Assembly (NCBI GenBank): GCA_964019335.1
Contig: OZ025758.1
Span: 124,001 to 188,000 of the forward strand
Length of the DNA: 64,000 nt
DNA from: Diplonema japonicum
Lineage: Eukaryota; Euglenozoa; Diplonemea; Diplonemida; Diplonemidae
Direction: 5' to 3'
Both the position numbers and the translations under genes were made by a program. The notes beneath the pieces were generated by a model that was not told where the DNA came from, made no database searches, and saw only the letters and a list, made by a program, of their open reading frames with translations. Position 1 is the first letter of the stretch, and every line of letters begins with the position of its first letter. Below are positions 30,001 through 32,415 of this stretch, one piece after another.

Positions 30001-32415
30001 CATCGACCCGGACCCGTCCAGCACGAAGGCCACGTCCAGATCCGGGCAGGTCGAGAAGGTCGTCTTCGAGCAGTGGCCGTTCGCCCCCGTCTTGTCCACC
30101 ACCCACGTGCAGGCAGGGTCCTGCACGCAGTCGCACTTCTTCCCGCTGTGCTTGTCGCACCCGGTCAGCACGCACACGTCCGGCTGCTGCCACGCGCACT
30201 TCGTGTTCCCCGCGCACGAACCCTGCGAGGTCAGCGCCCCGCACTCCGTCGGCAGGCAGATCGACGGGCTCGACGTCACGTCCCAGTGGCACGCCCTGTC
30301 TTGGTCGCACCGCAGCTCTCCCAAATGCTTCTGGCACCGGCCCTCCTCGCACTTCGACAGCGGGTCGTTCCACACGCAGAACGGGTCGTTCTCGCACTGC
30401 TGCATCGTCACGTGCTGGCACTTCTCCTGCGTGCAGTAGTCGACGAGTGTTGAAGGAGGCCCCGCCGGAGCCGGCGTCGTCAGCGGCACCCACTTGCACC
30501 CGGACTCCTGCAAGCACGTCCCCTCCTTCGTGTGCAGGCAAGCCTTCGGGTTGCACGCGGGCGCCCGCATCACGTCGAACTCGCACACGTTCAGGAAGCA
30601 GTAGTCCGGGTTCCCGGCGGGAGGGCTGCACGGCGCGGGCATCTCCACCGCCACCGCCACGCACGCCTGCTCGTTCGTGTGCGTCCTGCAAGGGTTCTCC
30701 ACGCAGGTCGACGGGGTCGCCCACATCACGTTCCACAAACACTTCGAGTCGCTCCTGCAGGACGACGCGTCCGTGTGGCCCGCGCACCCGGCAGGCTCCC
30801 TCCTGCAGTCCGACCCGTCCCACGCGCAACCGGCGCGGGCCAAACACGTCGTCTGCGTGCACAGCACGTAGCACTCCGACACCTGACACAGCGGCGTCTT
30901 CGAGGTGTCCCAGAAGCAGGCGCTGTCCGCCATGCACGACCCCTCGTCGCCGTTCCCGGAGCACAGGGGCTTGCTCGACGGGTCGAGGCACCGTCCGGAC
31001 TCCCACGCGCACTTCGGCGAGGCGGCGAGGCACCTGCACTTCTCCGTCACGTCGCTGCACACAAGCGTCTGGCACTTCTTGTCCCCGGCGATCTGGGAGT
31101 TCCAGTGGCACGGTCCGCCCGTCGTCCTGTCGGCGTTGCAGTCCTGCTCCTCCACGTGCGTCACCGCGCAGTAGTTGTCCACGCACTCCGCGGGGCGCTT
31201 CCTCGTGTCCCAGTCGCATCCCAGGTCCGCCTCGCAGGTCGGCTCCGTCGGGTACGAGTGGCACCCCCAGTCCACGCACACCCCGTCCTTCTGAGAGATG
31301 TCCCACTTGCACGAGCCGATCGGGAGCTGCGCCTCGCACGCCCCCTGGTTCGTCGCCCCGCCGCACCCGGAGGTCAAGACCTGCGACCCGTACACGTCGT
31401 CCTTGTTCACGCACAGGTCGCCGACACCCCCCCACTCGCACACGTACCCTTCGATGTTCGTGTGGGCGTTCGGGTAGTCGTTCCACTCGCCGTTCCCGTA
31501 GTAGTGTCCGTAGTCCTCACCGGTCGTGTCGCACGTCCCGGGGCAGGTCTTCGAGTACTCGTTCGGCTCTCCGGACTCCCAGTTCGTGAAGGCTCCCGCT
31601 GCAGGTTGGAAGCCCGCGCCCTTCCCGGTCCCGATCAGGGTCCCCTGCCCGCAGTCTGGTCCGGAGCACGGCGTCTTCGTCGCGGGGAGCGGGTACCCCA
31701 GGTCGCAGGCCGAACGCTGGGCCCCCGTCGCCGCCACGTTGTAAGGCGGGCACCCCTCGGGACCCGTCAGCCAGCGCCACTCCCCCTCCTGCGCCAGATC
31801 CCCGCTTCCGATCCACCCCTCGCCGTGCAGCTTCGCCGAGGCCACATCCTGCTCGTCCTGCGAAGTGATGGTGATGAGGTACCCCACGAGCCCCAGCACA
31901 TCCTTCGAGGTGTCCGCGCACTCCGCCTGCGCCTCGTCCCAGTGGCAGTTCCCTGCTGTGTTGCAGTTCACGCTGTTCTTCGGGTAGTACTCGTAGAAGT
32001 TTCCGGTGTGTGTGGAGTACATGGCGTGCCCGAAGTTGTAGGTCAAGCGGCGGGAGGTTCCAGCTCCCGACGTCGACTTGAAGGTCACAGACGAGATCGC
32101 CTGCGCGTACTCGTCGATCGTCGCATCCCCTGACATCTGCAGGATCCCCGTTGTCCTGTCGAAGGTGGGGGTGATCCCGAGCCCCGCACACGCTCCACAG
32201 GTCAGCGTGTCCGCCGCAGGGTCGAACCCATCCTCCACGTCCACCACGGACCCGCTGATCTTCGTCCCACAGCTGCACGCACCAGACGTGAAGGTGATGT
32301 CCGCACACTTCACGTCAGGGAACGGCGTCATGGGCACTCCCTGGTTGTACGCTGCCCCGAAGCACGAGGCTGCTAGCGACAGCAGCACCGCAGGGCGGTG
32401 CAATGCATGCGCCAT
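1..32415 (-). CDS. Giant multi-domain adhesin-like protein (5' part, at least 10,805 codons, no intron; runs off left edge)
   Basis: One reading frame starts at the ATG at 32415-32413. I found no stop in this frame down to base 1, and spot translations at about 32.4, 27.3, 22.2, 13.3, 11.7, 9.3, 4.2 and 0.06 kb are all in phase and protein-like. The N-terminus MAHALHRPAVLLSLAASCFG is a signal peptide, so the product is secreted or displayed. From N to C it has an adhesin-like beta domain with a C-type lectin domain, Cys/Trp-rich modules (CxW...C pattern), five vWA domains, about 32 DW-C repeats, a second beta domain, two vWA domains, a third beta domain with a lectin domain, and eight more vWA domains alternating with Cys/Trp modules. 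Flexible linkers (Gly5, Asn5, Ser7, Gln4, GSGSGS) follow or precede vWA domains. Codons are strongly G/C-ending. The role (adhesion, particle capture or matrix) is inferred from domains. The C-terminus and any membrane anchor lie outside the window. Confidence 0.9.
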   Translation of the reverse strand, partial: MAHALHRPAVLLSLAASCFGAAYNQGVPMTPFPDVKCADITFTSGACSCGTKISGSVVDVEDGFDPAADTLTCGACAGLGITPTFDRTTGILQMSGDATIDEYAQAISSVTFKSTSGAGTSRRLTYNFGHAMYSTHTGNFYEYYPKNSVNCNTAGNCHWDEAQAECADTSKDVLGLVGYLITITSQDEQDVASAKLHGEGWIGSGDLAQEGEWRWLTGPEGCPPYNVAATGAQRSACDLGYPLPATKTPCSGPDCGQGTLIGTGKGAGFQPAAGAFTNWESGEPNEYSKTCPGTCDTTGEDYGHYYGNGEWNDYPNAHTNIEGYVCEWGGVGDLCVNKDDVYGSQVLTSGCGGATNQGACEAQLPIGSCKWDISQKDGVCVDWGCHSYPTEPTCEADLGCDWDTRKRPAECVDNYCAVTHVEEQDCNADRTTGGPCHWNSQIAGDKKCQTLVCSDVTEKCRCLAASPKCAWESGRCLDPSSKPLCSGNGDEGSCMADSACFWDTSKTPLCQVSECYVLCTQTTCLARAGCAWDGSDCRREPAGCAGHTDASSCRSDSKCLWNVMWATPSTCVENPCRTHTNEQACVAVAVEMPAPCSPPAGNPDYCFLNVCEFDVMRAPACNPKACLHTKEGTCLQESGCKWVPLTTPAPAGPPSTLVDYCTQEKCQHVTMQQCENDPFCVWNDPLSKCEEGRCQKHLGELRCDQDRACHWDVTSSPSICLPTECGALTSQGSCAGNTKCAWQQPDVCVLTGCDKHSGKKCDCVQDPACTWVVDKTGANGHCSKTTFSTCPDLDVAFVLDGSGSMSRSFGNHPHGFYGLMETLRDWVRTLPLTGEDHTVGASSSAKGGGFRLTFIQFSKAEAKPSEDHPTNCAVGQCTDGLLSGDINELMGDIDWHEANYQSQWTYIHDALMDVADHTFLPSQSPPHRKHVVIIIADGGLTDYDGDACSAGTSCGQCPRGCDSRWKPSYPRILDDAQQKLRDEDVVVFGIIMRRFSYHTFQDDNAEAKLKPLVSTPRDDHFMNLMLDEIPGEVLEPFCDPTSKFGKVLVSPVTATHFQCATWGFKDECNADPVCEWQTPRLSSCSSGTGCPKLNCQGIPQQYKGMYDCEKCKLQRATIICGSSVKSAIRGTCSETHCAKCCDKSCCDADPTCNWKTPDNVCVRKVCEYTDQQACVNDPDLLCKWDGTKCDPKPCGAIFVREKCLKAPNADCQWDTAVDPPVCKPVATCTATTDAAACKSDPNCAWDCENSVCRDTRCPYPTPGSCAVSSDCEWTGVMCVEKKCTVARTQADCKACDSCSWNAASSVCSQDRCQPLNQPDCGRQTGLCHWDATKNECVPDYCPQYGDDEVKCDHDPRCHWSSGTTPASCQPTVCTTKHNTKYPGLGPNPTTMGTIDQGACTSDPECRPGSDNKGPYCYPARCSDHTNNCDCAADKKCYWDPSVTPPAPKCKDVQTSSCPDLDVAFVLDGSGSMNARFGSHPNGYYGMLEMLRDWMRTLPLTGEDNTVGVNSKVTGGTFRLAFVQFSIENEYWVCRNGADGCDGRKYRKQCPMPRLSGGRTCSNGQLTGDLSELENDLDWHETNHMSSLTYMAAALEDAVDIFHGSPSHRAHVLVIITDGQMNPLEPQKSTEIPPIRRKLDAEGVVTFGVVVRKGRQHTQADIEAEETLKPITSDDHDDHFVNVPLDDMLDEVFNDFCNPAGRFGAAIAQQVQIQNNGGGGGSTTTNPPAQSGAVPCSKWGVKLECRSDQACDWKTPAPSSCPGNNGCRNLNCLELPSAQRAAGMSCSNCLLSGGAVSCSFGTNNPVGSGYCGATKCEEHCSQGPCEQDTANDCFWDVDRCQRKVCQYPDKNRCESDPDSMCMWDTSKVPATCVPKTCLHFSQGTCNADKSCQWDPASQTCKDKTPDCGTIYDKLDCLNHVSGSCDWDCDADKCVKKVCGETSQGACQGSPAGCSWDAGSGACQKTRCTTAFTENACISDEACVWSGSSCAESKCYKHATEPTCDRDTDCHWDPTGCAGCKEKYCFKTFKDSGSCNADPKGQCTWDTANNKCVNKLCDTYNNPAMGPNRMCDCQADPRCVVDRSNPSNPVCRDQTFTQCPDLDVVVAFDGSSSMKKRFGTHPNGFDGLMEALRDWVTALPLTGERAGVPSTDRNGKVRVAFNQWDKGVRLAECPSCACVPAPGTTGDGIPTNSVMNRQGMNRPADNCGKLTGDRGQLHADIDWHESVGRRSQTLVKEAEEFAGEVFKESPSYRKKILLIFTDGRIQDKGSLGPAGAVLRAEGVQTFGIVLSRGNPTNKDQQNLEILKEIVTPPEDSHALMMQIDEAHQVLDDFCNPNSVFGALITSGSSTNGGGGGGSGSAVHSPACNTIQRTADCEARKTCEWSGLAAACTDHPCFRHCSETDCVADTTNKCKFNSGTLQCEKSACTDNTNAPDCRNSGCTWDPSKNPPCYDGPCQATDRMTCNNLGPQCTWDASIRPTAMCVKTPCFYPSKAPCAADANCEWDEVCADPSDQKCVPKRCSQPGHQTQAGCVADSWCVWTSSLTCELGLCAKYPTEKCCDHNDACHWSVTTFPPVCTEKYCPRTYPSQGTKTQCDADSKCMWDSGKLLCVEEDCSKLAKCPCRAHPDCYWDAQHNKCTDQKFGGCPTMDVVMLLDGSGSMDAWFGNHPHGFYGLIEILRDWVRTLPLTGEPAGTNTGPGPASGGLRLGFVQFSGQNPWRRRRGRSEAIQTPGGVGTGGHLSGDLREINRDLDWHERNYMGEGTMIEKGLVMVGDMFDASHQHAVRPRVLIIFTDGKIYDPNKLAPARRVLDQEDVQTFGIVLRKQQQHTKADWDAEATLKPITSDPHDDHFQNLMLDEVPGSVLGDICDPNGKWGHLVAALAKKTGGGGGTQTQGGKHQPCRNYNDPHTCSVDPGCEWHPAGFECKDSPCMAHCDKTSCVKDLTNLCTWNGQECWKDTKCAYTDRTSCLSSPDLCTWDKTGKCVSPPCTPNKNQADCNADQNGCSWVPNPNGGGNSICVVSPCSSAFQSTCLADPNCKWDYPLCGSTTNLQCMQKGCDTIGSRSTCTADVHCVWDPALSSCKDRQCAQFRTERCCDKDPLCKWDPAASPALCAVKKCPAIKTQKKCDTQSDCMWDATANPAHCTDLDCSKFPNMCPCNQHSKCYWKPGAGTTGAGGCVTIQFGECPTLDIVLVLDGSGSMAARFGNHPHGFDALMEMMRDWIRTLPLNGEPATVGINSKQGNGGVRVGMVQFSGRNRRRSEARKTPWGKGTAGRLSGVLPELEDDIDWHEDNYMGEGTMIEMGLSMAADIFHESPVDGRQRVLFIFTDGKIYDPNSLSGARAELDREGVQTFGIVVRKAVQHTKADWDAEATLKPITSDPHDDHFKNVMIDEVPDLMRGICDPNGPWGHLIVKNPPQPSSGYHLPCPDYKTQGTCKKDPGCSWSDVGAVCLNSPCLMHCSDSACRADPNNKCTWVNGSICTNAPDPKCDCEFNTGDPVYDEQMCRSDPKCQWDAASGACQHDQCAPGNVGALTCGAKNQKCVDPNPAPCKDDWHCDCVPPAVRVGGGSPGKFAAQCELDECVVQTCPTCARTTCSDANQDCNDPNPTTTSLNDWTCTCRDPYKGMAVANAAVCQLDECVVQTCPTCAKTTCSDKGQTCHDPDTTTLSDWTCTCPPPSTQSMLTAAVPSCDVDECKLHKSTCENADQTCLDPNPAKLGDWMCKCKPPTNGSATAQVAWCQLDECVVQTCPTCAKTTCSDENQLCTDPNKAAHSTGDWKCLCKDPYKGSAIASAASCKMDECAPTCVGPTCAKTTCSAVKQICHDPDFTKLSDWTCSCPPPSKLPPVKLGPVTPGCDVDECKLHGTTCTNQKQTCQDPNKLVADDWKCVCPPPMNGTAIAQAASCQLDECVVKDCATCANDTCSSVGQTCNDPNPSVLSTLDWTCTCPPPYTGVAIANQATCVLDECATTCTGPTCAGTTCSDKNQTCHDPDTSKLSDWTCTCPPPATQSAVTAAVASCDVDECDKMKDICLNVGQVCVDPNKLVSGNWQCQCKPPMNGSATAQPAHCQLDECVVQDCPTCANDTCSSVGQSCNDPNIASTSTSDWTCTCPPPFKGVAIANQATCLIDECVEKCPTCSDNTCSNASQICNDPDHSKLSDWTCSCPPPAQKPAQLLGPVTPGCEVDECDLHKHTCTNHDQDCVDPNPSKAGDWQCKCRPPMNGTATAMPAECKLDECVVQTCPTCAKTTCSDKGQTCHDPNTAGTSTSDWTCTCPPPSTGVAIANAADCVIDECVADCPTCSNKTCVNEGQTCHDPNIASTSLSDWICTCPPPSTGFATAKAASPCVVDECKIPDNEAKCADAGQLCVDPNPTLGSRNDWECRCVVPPAVKKASAVMKPADCEYPGECKTDPEALKCTDAGHLCDDPNPSPSSTKDWVCMCAPPTKGANATASANVVCETDECVEVCPTCAQTKTSPGNLCASEGQLCEDPDKSTFGDWVCKCPTPWTGGPATTALANCTLDECVVTDCPTCSKGTCANEGQTCHDPSIDVHSLNDWICTCAPPAVGSATAKPATCVCDECKEATQVCAPANQICYDPDTSCDKKGDYVCECKAPLSGVATAKPASCEVDECLEKGATCTAAGQKCNDPDKTKLGDWQCLCPPPSTGMAVAQAAAGCALDECVEACPTCANSTCADADQTCNDPNPTTTSLSDWTCTCKPPGANSATAKAAAACVCDECLSDTVCAAANQTCFDPNTACGTPSDFECECPPPMIGKATGKAAAPCEVDECELKAATCLAQGQTCFDPDLTRVGDWECRCKPPSTGNATAMPAECVYDECVIQDCPTCANSTCSDAGQECEDLNTAPSSTSDWVCKCPPPSNHSATAKVAECDLDECKDPKKAGQCTENCDPGTLDCGQTCYDPNPTAGSVGDWMCLCPSPATGKQTAGPVVHCEYDECEEKAAVCLTEEQTCFDVDLKKLNDWTCQCPPPATGNATMRGARCLLDECVEQNCATCANDTCSKAGQECEDPDTASKGDWMCKCPPPSTHVATAKVAQCDVDECDLPQNNCTANCEGSDPKAPNCQQTCFDPNVASTSLGDWVCNCPPPTTGKAVAQAAMCAVDECEEHGATCVAEGQTCEDRNTSRLGDWECVCPPPSSGRAVAQKAKGCVLDECVSACGTCANDTCSAKQQTCEDPDTSPSSKSDWVCKCPPPSTNTATGKAAECGVDECEKQGWKCVADCRGALNCAQTCFDPDTSATSLGDWTCVCGPPSTDKAVAKAAVCTVTPCVHDNEAACEQDPDGCEWALLPSPTCKKLPCQHTTESKCEGEEGCEWLVYSGAASNKKTGAVSYEVLMPLNPFPNATCEGSCGCASETSAVVKIGSGYVSGKDSLTCGACGSSSSPPVSVNWTEGSGTLLLTGGVGADGAKLAEIVASVEFTTSSKDGARRKLSWNFGTVVAASKPACGGDEVTLIGGACVTEKCNYTTEGTCESDPFCDWIGGTTDPCVIAPCVLYPDEKECSKDEDCRYDVSSSPAMCKEKPCRAFKGSVECDAEDECMWEPGKTKCVEKECSKFDGDRCKCQAEDRCYWDVRASSPKCVESKFGECPVLDVVLLLDGSGSMSEAFGRHPNGFYAMMEMIRDWAMTLPLTGEDRTVGKASTAPNGGLRMGLIQFSGPVPEAVKTPLGVGSEGSLTGDLKELQEDIDWHEANYIQGSTFIATGLNWAGAMFAFSPSTRQKVLLIVTDGAIKDTAALAPATALLTSQGVRVFGVVLRKAAVHTKLDVDAEAALKPITSDDHDDHFMNVLIDEMPGQVLNGICDPNSKWGQLLMPAGAQQEKQAGMHMPCPQHLDQAGCAADPGCVWSSVGLSCVDSPCVAHCEEPKCSKDTLNHCEWKVVNGTTEPSCWVASLCAHGDDEAACDADEQCAWDRKKKCVERPCNQPNEVECEADPAVCEWLAGKKTCVEKPCKHTAPDDCNSDAACEWDACAGVVGGGACQKKSCDATVFTDEVACTKDTRCSWVGGACAQEPCAIHSGERCCNADGDCHWDISVSPAQCSLTYCATMNKDEPKCNSDSACVYEQNKCVEKECGKLSECECKKDTGCFWNGAKQFCAADKFGQCPTLDLVLLVDGSGSMSQSFGRHPHGFEAMMEMVRDWLTTLPLSGEKGSVGVNSAADSGKVRVGIVQFSGKNARGADPGKAEAQSAPAGVGTSGSLSGDLVELNADLDWQEDNYYGGGTMVSKGLDDVAEMFRASPNDGRQRVLIIITDGQIFDPNALSKARGELDKEKVQVFGVVVRRADAHTPIDDLAEQTLKPIVSSPHDAHFQNLMIDEVPTMVLGDICDPNGKFGSLVVGKQSGNSSSSSSSGLHKPCKQHVLTGECNADAGCVWYDATLSCADTPCVQHCDEGECKADTANTCMWEAAKGVCQKEPKVGCDSLSVTECPQNPGCELSDNKTTCLDKKCVHDTEPGCLADPDKCVWNNLKQECTERPCNYVEEAACTGDAVCDWNSGNNSLSYSKGVAMFPFASLTCDEATTTCPGKCGGLVNGAAVSIDSADYIKGKDTLECAECPALGMKTEWSASTGSLVLTSMDGQEKSLTAFAEAMAKVSFKTSSAAGKERSMTWNYGEGVFDARTGHYYRYYASETPCQSPGGVKLAACTWEKAKQACAEKSFLGTAGYLLTVTSPEETEVARDRVAGEGWMGASAAGGAWTWSTGPEAGQPISSYDNWMVGQPSAAAADAYFFPNGEWSSVDPVDDTKAVLGYACEWGGASNSPACIGSVGTVVVNAGGCIEKKCTETSRAGCVADPYCDWLVDTTTCVQKPCTEVMEELPCNKREGCHWSPSISPAMCVEEPCAKLKDTPTCNADSDCMWDDGKKKCVEKNCNDLAKCPCVEDPKCFWKASSAGSGSGSGSGSCVKNSYGECPTMDVVLLVDGSASMSQSFGHHPHGFFALMEMLGDWMKKLPLNGEAASVGAASQAGTGKVRVAVVQFSGRQQFFSPPNTWSGPVVDSVAVSPVGVGTAGRLSGVASELKSDVDWHESNYLEAGTYVAKGLKRAATVFTTSSPVDGRQRVLIVITDGMIQDAGADKDIMAQARQELDGLSVQTFGIVVRRFTQHTQTDMDAEATLKPLVSLPKDEHFMNLEIEEIPEKALNGLCDPNGLWGHLVVDPTQHQHAAASGVHQPCANSVTKTGCVADRGCTWSEALTACLESVCVAHCDQPKCEAEKAAACQWDATVEECFKKEVCKYTEATACNGDAECVWDAKKTECVETPCTYPDEKSCIADATYDCVWSTVKKECKEKPCVYNTSADCNADAGCMWEAACAKPEDQMCIVKPCTHTNETACKQDVVCTWDGGCSVATCAHYPDEKCCNSDHGCHWDVKQAPSVCSELPCRKLKSEGTCGADRGCMWEPSSATCLEKRCSEHPDKCACEADPDCYFVAKGGDPHCTFQRYGTCPTLDVVVLLDGGVSMGRKFGRHPQGFYALIEVVRDWAKTLPLSKDAAATPPAANTQTVRLAFVQFAGSELWPANDAKQALSATGYGTSEGRLTGSLEEIGKDLTFLEDNFMGSNAARQPAPQTTYLLAGMLKAASLFKTSPVDGRRRVLIIVADSPLADKDKYQTVLAELSASQVVVFGASVRPLTSQTADDLQAEADLKQVVSDPKKNHFVSVEVDQLATSLNGLCDPNSEWGKYVAETAQQQQHKPCNLHAEKLVCNKDAGCVWFDSTLSCGDSPCLTHCSEPVCKADFMNRCVWSGSACEKEEICKHVDVAACEADFECEIDNTGSCIGKKCKHDTEQGCVADPDTCVWNNIKATCEKKPCNYDNLDQCELDTDCEWKPLVPECVPKLCAYKNQTACETVEPGMCEWKKSSSNNTNECTPLPCKEYLSEIECKLDSGCDWTTECEPKYCERYAGEENACDGDGLCMWDKMEKKCVDKDCEAFQNDTCRCHKDSDCFWDKGVCKTGKFGECPTLDVVLAVDGSASMTQTFGRHPHGFYGLMEVLKGWTGKLTLSGEKAGEPTTKAGSSGKTRVGVVQFSGKPAIKIPGTDLVDGAQKTPTGTGSGGRLTGDGAELKADLVWQETNFMEGGTYLAAALDVSADMFQASPKDGRKRVLLIFTDGMVQDADKLVDARKRLEQEQVMTFGIVVRRFNTHTQTDKDAEATLKPITSKPHAEHYYNLLLDEISDTLDGLCDPSSMWGKYIVEATSQQAGVHRPCGNYKEKDPCNGDSGCVFRDVLAACVDTPCIKHCAEDLCKADTSNKCFWKGDESVCYKEEGCQTHAAEPSCNADGTCAWRDAKCVDKPCNYPDENSCTADSTYDCEWLSKDGSCQEKPCQHTEEGACNADGGCEWDTACVATGIPAVCVPKPCQYSEAGACSADARCEWGNTTQRCEVRPCVSFADERCCNHNEELAGCHWNVKQSPAICSVGPCRKFDQTNCDNERSCMWEQGKNRCVEKDCNKLTDKCACEADPDCYYSTASGKSHCTFQRYGTCPTLDVVVLLDGGVSMGRKFGRHPQGFYALIEVVRDWAQSLPLSGDAGSVATPAADSQTVRLAFVQFAGSELWAAGDSRQALTPTGPGTSEGRLTGSLEEVEKDLTFLEDNFMGGSLLTQPTPQMTYLLAGMEKAVSLFRTSPVDGRRRVLIIVTDGELDDKDQYKKVRAELDQAQVQVFGAVVRPFDTHTALDEKAQQTLEPLVASPKKGHIVNLQVDELAGSLSGLCDPNAEWGRFVGYPTGGRQPCQLHGMKDSCNKDAGCVWFDSTLSCADSPCLKHCSEAECRADHALNLCEWKSGACGKEEVCNHGQQAACEADTAGCEWLSGGNTCIGKECKHDNEQGCLADPVVCAWDNLKQECEKKRCVYDNADSCNLDAKKECVWNVEAVQCEVKKCTPYTTEEECETREPGMCEWDDQKSVGEKCTPALCKQYTSEKLCVSDDSCEWSTAVAPGTCDVKYCRKYCDVKTSICDEDECNQDPACLTDPSSSICRKKECGLLQDQCACHKEPECFWLAGEKSCVDQRYGTCPTLDVVVVFDGSASMSQVFGRHPHGFYGMVEMLRAWAKGLPLSGEKAGAASTTTSASRKVRVAFVQFSGVATAPLTKTPIAGSAVKTPAGVGTAGRLSGDFGELSADLDWHEANFMEKGTYVNLGLQMAASILQSSPTDGRRRAVYIITDGQLQDQSYLEDAKAKLDTVGAEVFGIVVRRFTSHTKVDTDAEEALKPVTSAPHSAHFVNVDMDELASEKGPLTQLCDPATAFGSSIAMGVRAGGKHQPCGTYTAKRDCMRDAGCVWSQLTCTTSPCVMHCDENTCHKDVANDCLNGWDSTDETCYRKEECAGGDSQACEAEAGCGWNATSAACGERPCYHTTEDGCLSEKEFACEWKADRSDCIVRPCVGKSTQQECEAEPRVCEWDAAAAANNNNNKEQCTPLKCVPHKDKDTCKKDVLCQWEEVAQNCVVRPCVLYENDMTCDADKKCHWDTTAAPGSCQLEPCARYENETTCDLDTTCKWVGKESACVKKTCHTIPTRCECQKDTSCFWSTQGGKARCEEQVFGKCPTLDAVLVLDGSGSMSQAFGRHPHGFYAMMEMVRDWVRTLPLSGELSSVGAGSAASTGGVRLGLVQFSGEPNSVNPATGGVVNSAQRTPLGVGTEGRLSGDLKQLEGDISWHEGNYMAQLTFIEEGLNMAADMLTNDSPLDGRRRIVIIITDGVLMDGDRLTTVRAKLQQLQVLTFGIAVRRFKAHSAEDDAAEAALKPVVSELADDHFMSLTMDEIPTEVLTGLCDPSSRWGRFVSATNGGSAGTGDGPVPCVQLDEKLVCNRNGGCVWSDTTLSCGATPCYDHCEEAECTADVDNHCVYNAGTQGCEKETPCSHDTAPACARDAECMWDNGNNTCVEKPCKHGDEEPCLLDPTSCVWDSVVGVCTLEPCKTQRTEVGCKDLAETCTWDTSDANRIGAVCKPRRCVSCPAGNQTCCEAAENKVWCDFEKDTGACVEKPCVGYVDELSCSSATESQCEWDPTTSPGMCKEKYCAKYNETTCDLEPACTWDFGTCGTKRCEDVHEHCACTTDPGCFWHDGTCVDVHYGACPTMDIVVLLDGSGVMTQPFGRHPNGYFALIEMLKDWVYLLPLPGDVGAAGKDPTQYARGSARVAVVQFGGDERLVDASGKVPGSALVSPDGAKGRLSGYVPELRQDLSFQEHFHMAKDTFLASALDMAAGLLSGPLYPADGRKKIVLVLSGSPVMDENRLADPLAKIQSAGAHLVGIVVRRSDSHAVVDNEAEASLKPIVTEPTAAHFANIAIDDLKEKVFDKWCNPSTAWGSWLVELKTTDSHLPCSFHKGSAECNRDSGCAWDEGLVACTVSPCLQYCSKELCEDLSDPAYRCRFNVSGDATCSKEKVCAHADQQKCLQDYECDWMNDRCEPSPCQHHTEPACVSDLAGCEWVNGVKCEKKECVHAEAVDCTADGDRCEWDQTASVCGVKACTHASAKPCEEDAKCVWNTNAKCEKKRCVGHLEEGSCIAEAGCEWDVTASPAFCKETYCSRWTTKGDCVSDAACAFDEQGSNICVPSTCMRHDGKPCECAAEPSCFWVETRSACVEAAFGACPPVDMVVAFDGTMPMGWGFGRHPNGFEALMEMLKDWVRDLPLNGDSYIVPKAAAKAEGTRVAFVQMGTDVQPMLVTSPTTPSTPSAAGLLSGDVNQLLGDLAFHSVNMIGGGNGGRFTERTMEHIHTIFSSQSPTTRAQAVLLVTSGKVSDEDKLKVAMEKLDPTVQVFGVSLRRLSTRTPQDNAAADQMKTLVSVTHAEHFLDLEIDDLVGRVL
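3790..10061 (-). repeat. Two-module internal duplication of about 3.1 kb in the giant gene
   Basis: vWA domains I (9358-10061) and K (6240-6955) are near-identical, sharing the unusual DGGVSMGRKFGRHPQGFYAL and FVQFAGSELW. Domains J and L share DGSASM and homologous Cys/Trp modules (for example CVWFDSTLSC starts both module blocks). The offsets, about 3106 bp (I to K) and 3156 bp (J to L), point to duplication of a two-module block. Confidence 0.7.
12122..12900 (-). other. Adhesin-like beta domain plus C-type lectin domain, third in protein order
   Basis: KGKDTLECAECPALGMKTEW and LVLTSMDGQEKSLTAFAEAM match the beta-domain pattern. The lectin part follows: HYYRYYASETPCQSPGG, GYLLTVTSPEE, GEGWMGAS and NGEWSSVD. 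The calcium-site WND is degenerate (W-S-S) and the EPN-type motif is replaced by VGQPSAAA, so sugar binding here may be lost. The domain ends YACEWGG, exactly as copy 1 ends in CEWGG. Confidence 0.7.
16060..16380 (-). other. Adhesin-like beta domain, second in protein order, without a lectin domain
   Basis: The residues around SGKDSLTCGACGSSSSPPVS and LLLTGGVGADGAKLAEIVAS repeat the pattern seen at the N-terminus of the protein and at 12.5-12.9 kb, ending in RRKLSWNFG. The C-type lectin part that follows in the other two copies is missing; Cys/Trp modules follow directly. Confidence 0.6.
16600..21850 (-). repeat. About 32 tandem DW-C (EGF-like spaced) repeats in the giant protein
   Basis: The segment between vWA domains E and F is built of units of about 40-55 residues with the pattern C-x-x-x-x-Q-T-C-x-D-P-N/D...S-D-W-T-C-x-C-P-P-P...A-x-A...C-x-x-D-E-C. 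Examples include SDWTCTCPPPSTGVAIANAA and DDWKCVCPPP. I counted 32 D-W/Y/F-x-C-x-C cores. Six or more cysteines per unit suggest disulfide-bonded EGF-like modules. Two unit subtypes alternate: a long one containing VVQTCPTCAKTTC and a short one with KLH-TC. I recall similar repeats in predicted euglenozoan surface proteins but cannot verify this here. Confidence 0.85.
31430..32340 (-). other. Adhesin-like beta domain plus C-type lectin domain, copy 1 (N-terminus of giant protein)
   Basis: After the signal peptide there is a domain with paired cysteines and the phrase TLTCGACAGLGITPTFDRTT followed by ILQMSGDATIDEYAQAISSV. This resembles cadherin-like repeats of bacterial adhesins (pattern D-T-L...TG-L-SG-A-T...Y). 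A C-type lectin-like domain follows: GYLITITSQDEQ, the WIGSG core, an EPN-type sugar-specificity motif (ESGEPNE) and GEWND, the WND calcium-site motif. EPN plus WND predicts Ca-dependent mannose-type binding from family knowledge. The beta-domain assignment is by pattern only. Confidence 0.75.

Larger units (their letters stand above)
1..30048 (-). repeat. Array of 15 vWA domains within the giant protein
   Basis: Each vWA domain opens with C-P-x-hydrophobic-D-V-V-x-LDGSGSM-like sequence followed by FGRHPNGF, and ends with an H-F-N-L segment and C-D/N-P-N-x-x-W/F-G. Approximate spans, N to C: A 29283-30048, B 27309-28047, C 25399-26127, D 23793-24485, E 22195-22866, F 14950-15612, G 13381-14071, H 10932-11659, I 9358-10061, J 7828-8523, K 6240-6955, L 4665-5367, M 3075-3781, N 1490-2194, O 1-652 (cut by the edge). 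Most keep the metal-ion-dependent adhesion site DxSxS plus a late TDG. I and K have DGGVS, N has DGSGV and lacks the late Asp, and O has DGTMP and lacks it too. Confidence 0.9.

Noticed and set aside
5032-30453. Very long plus-strand open frames (thousands of codons) opposite the giant gene
   Set aside because: They are Arg/Val/His/Leu-rich shadows caused by the strong G/C-ending codon bias of the minus-strand gene; they show no domains and no cysteine pattern of their own.
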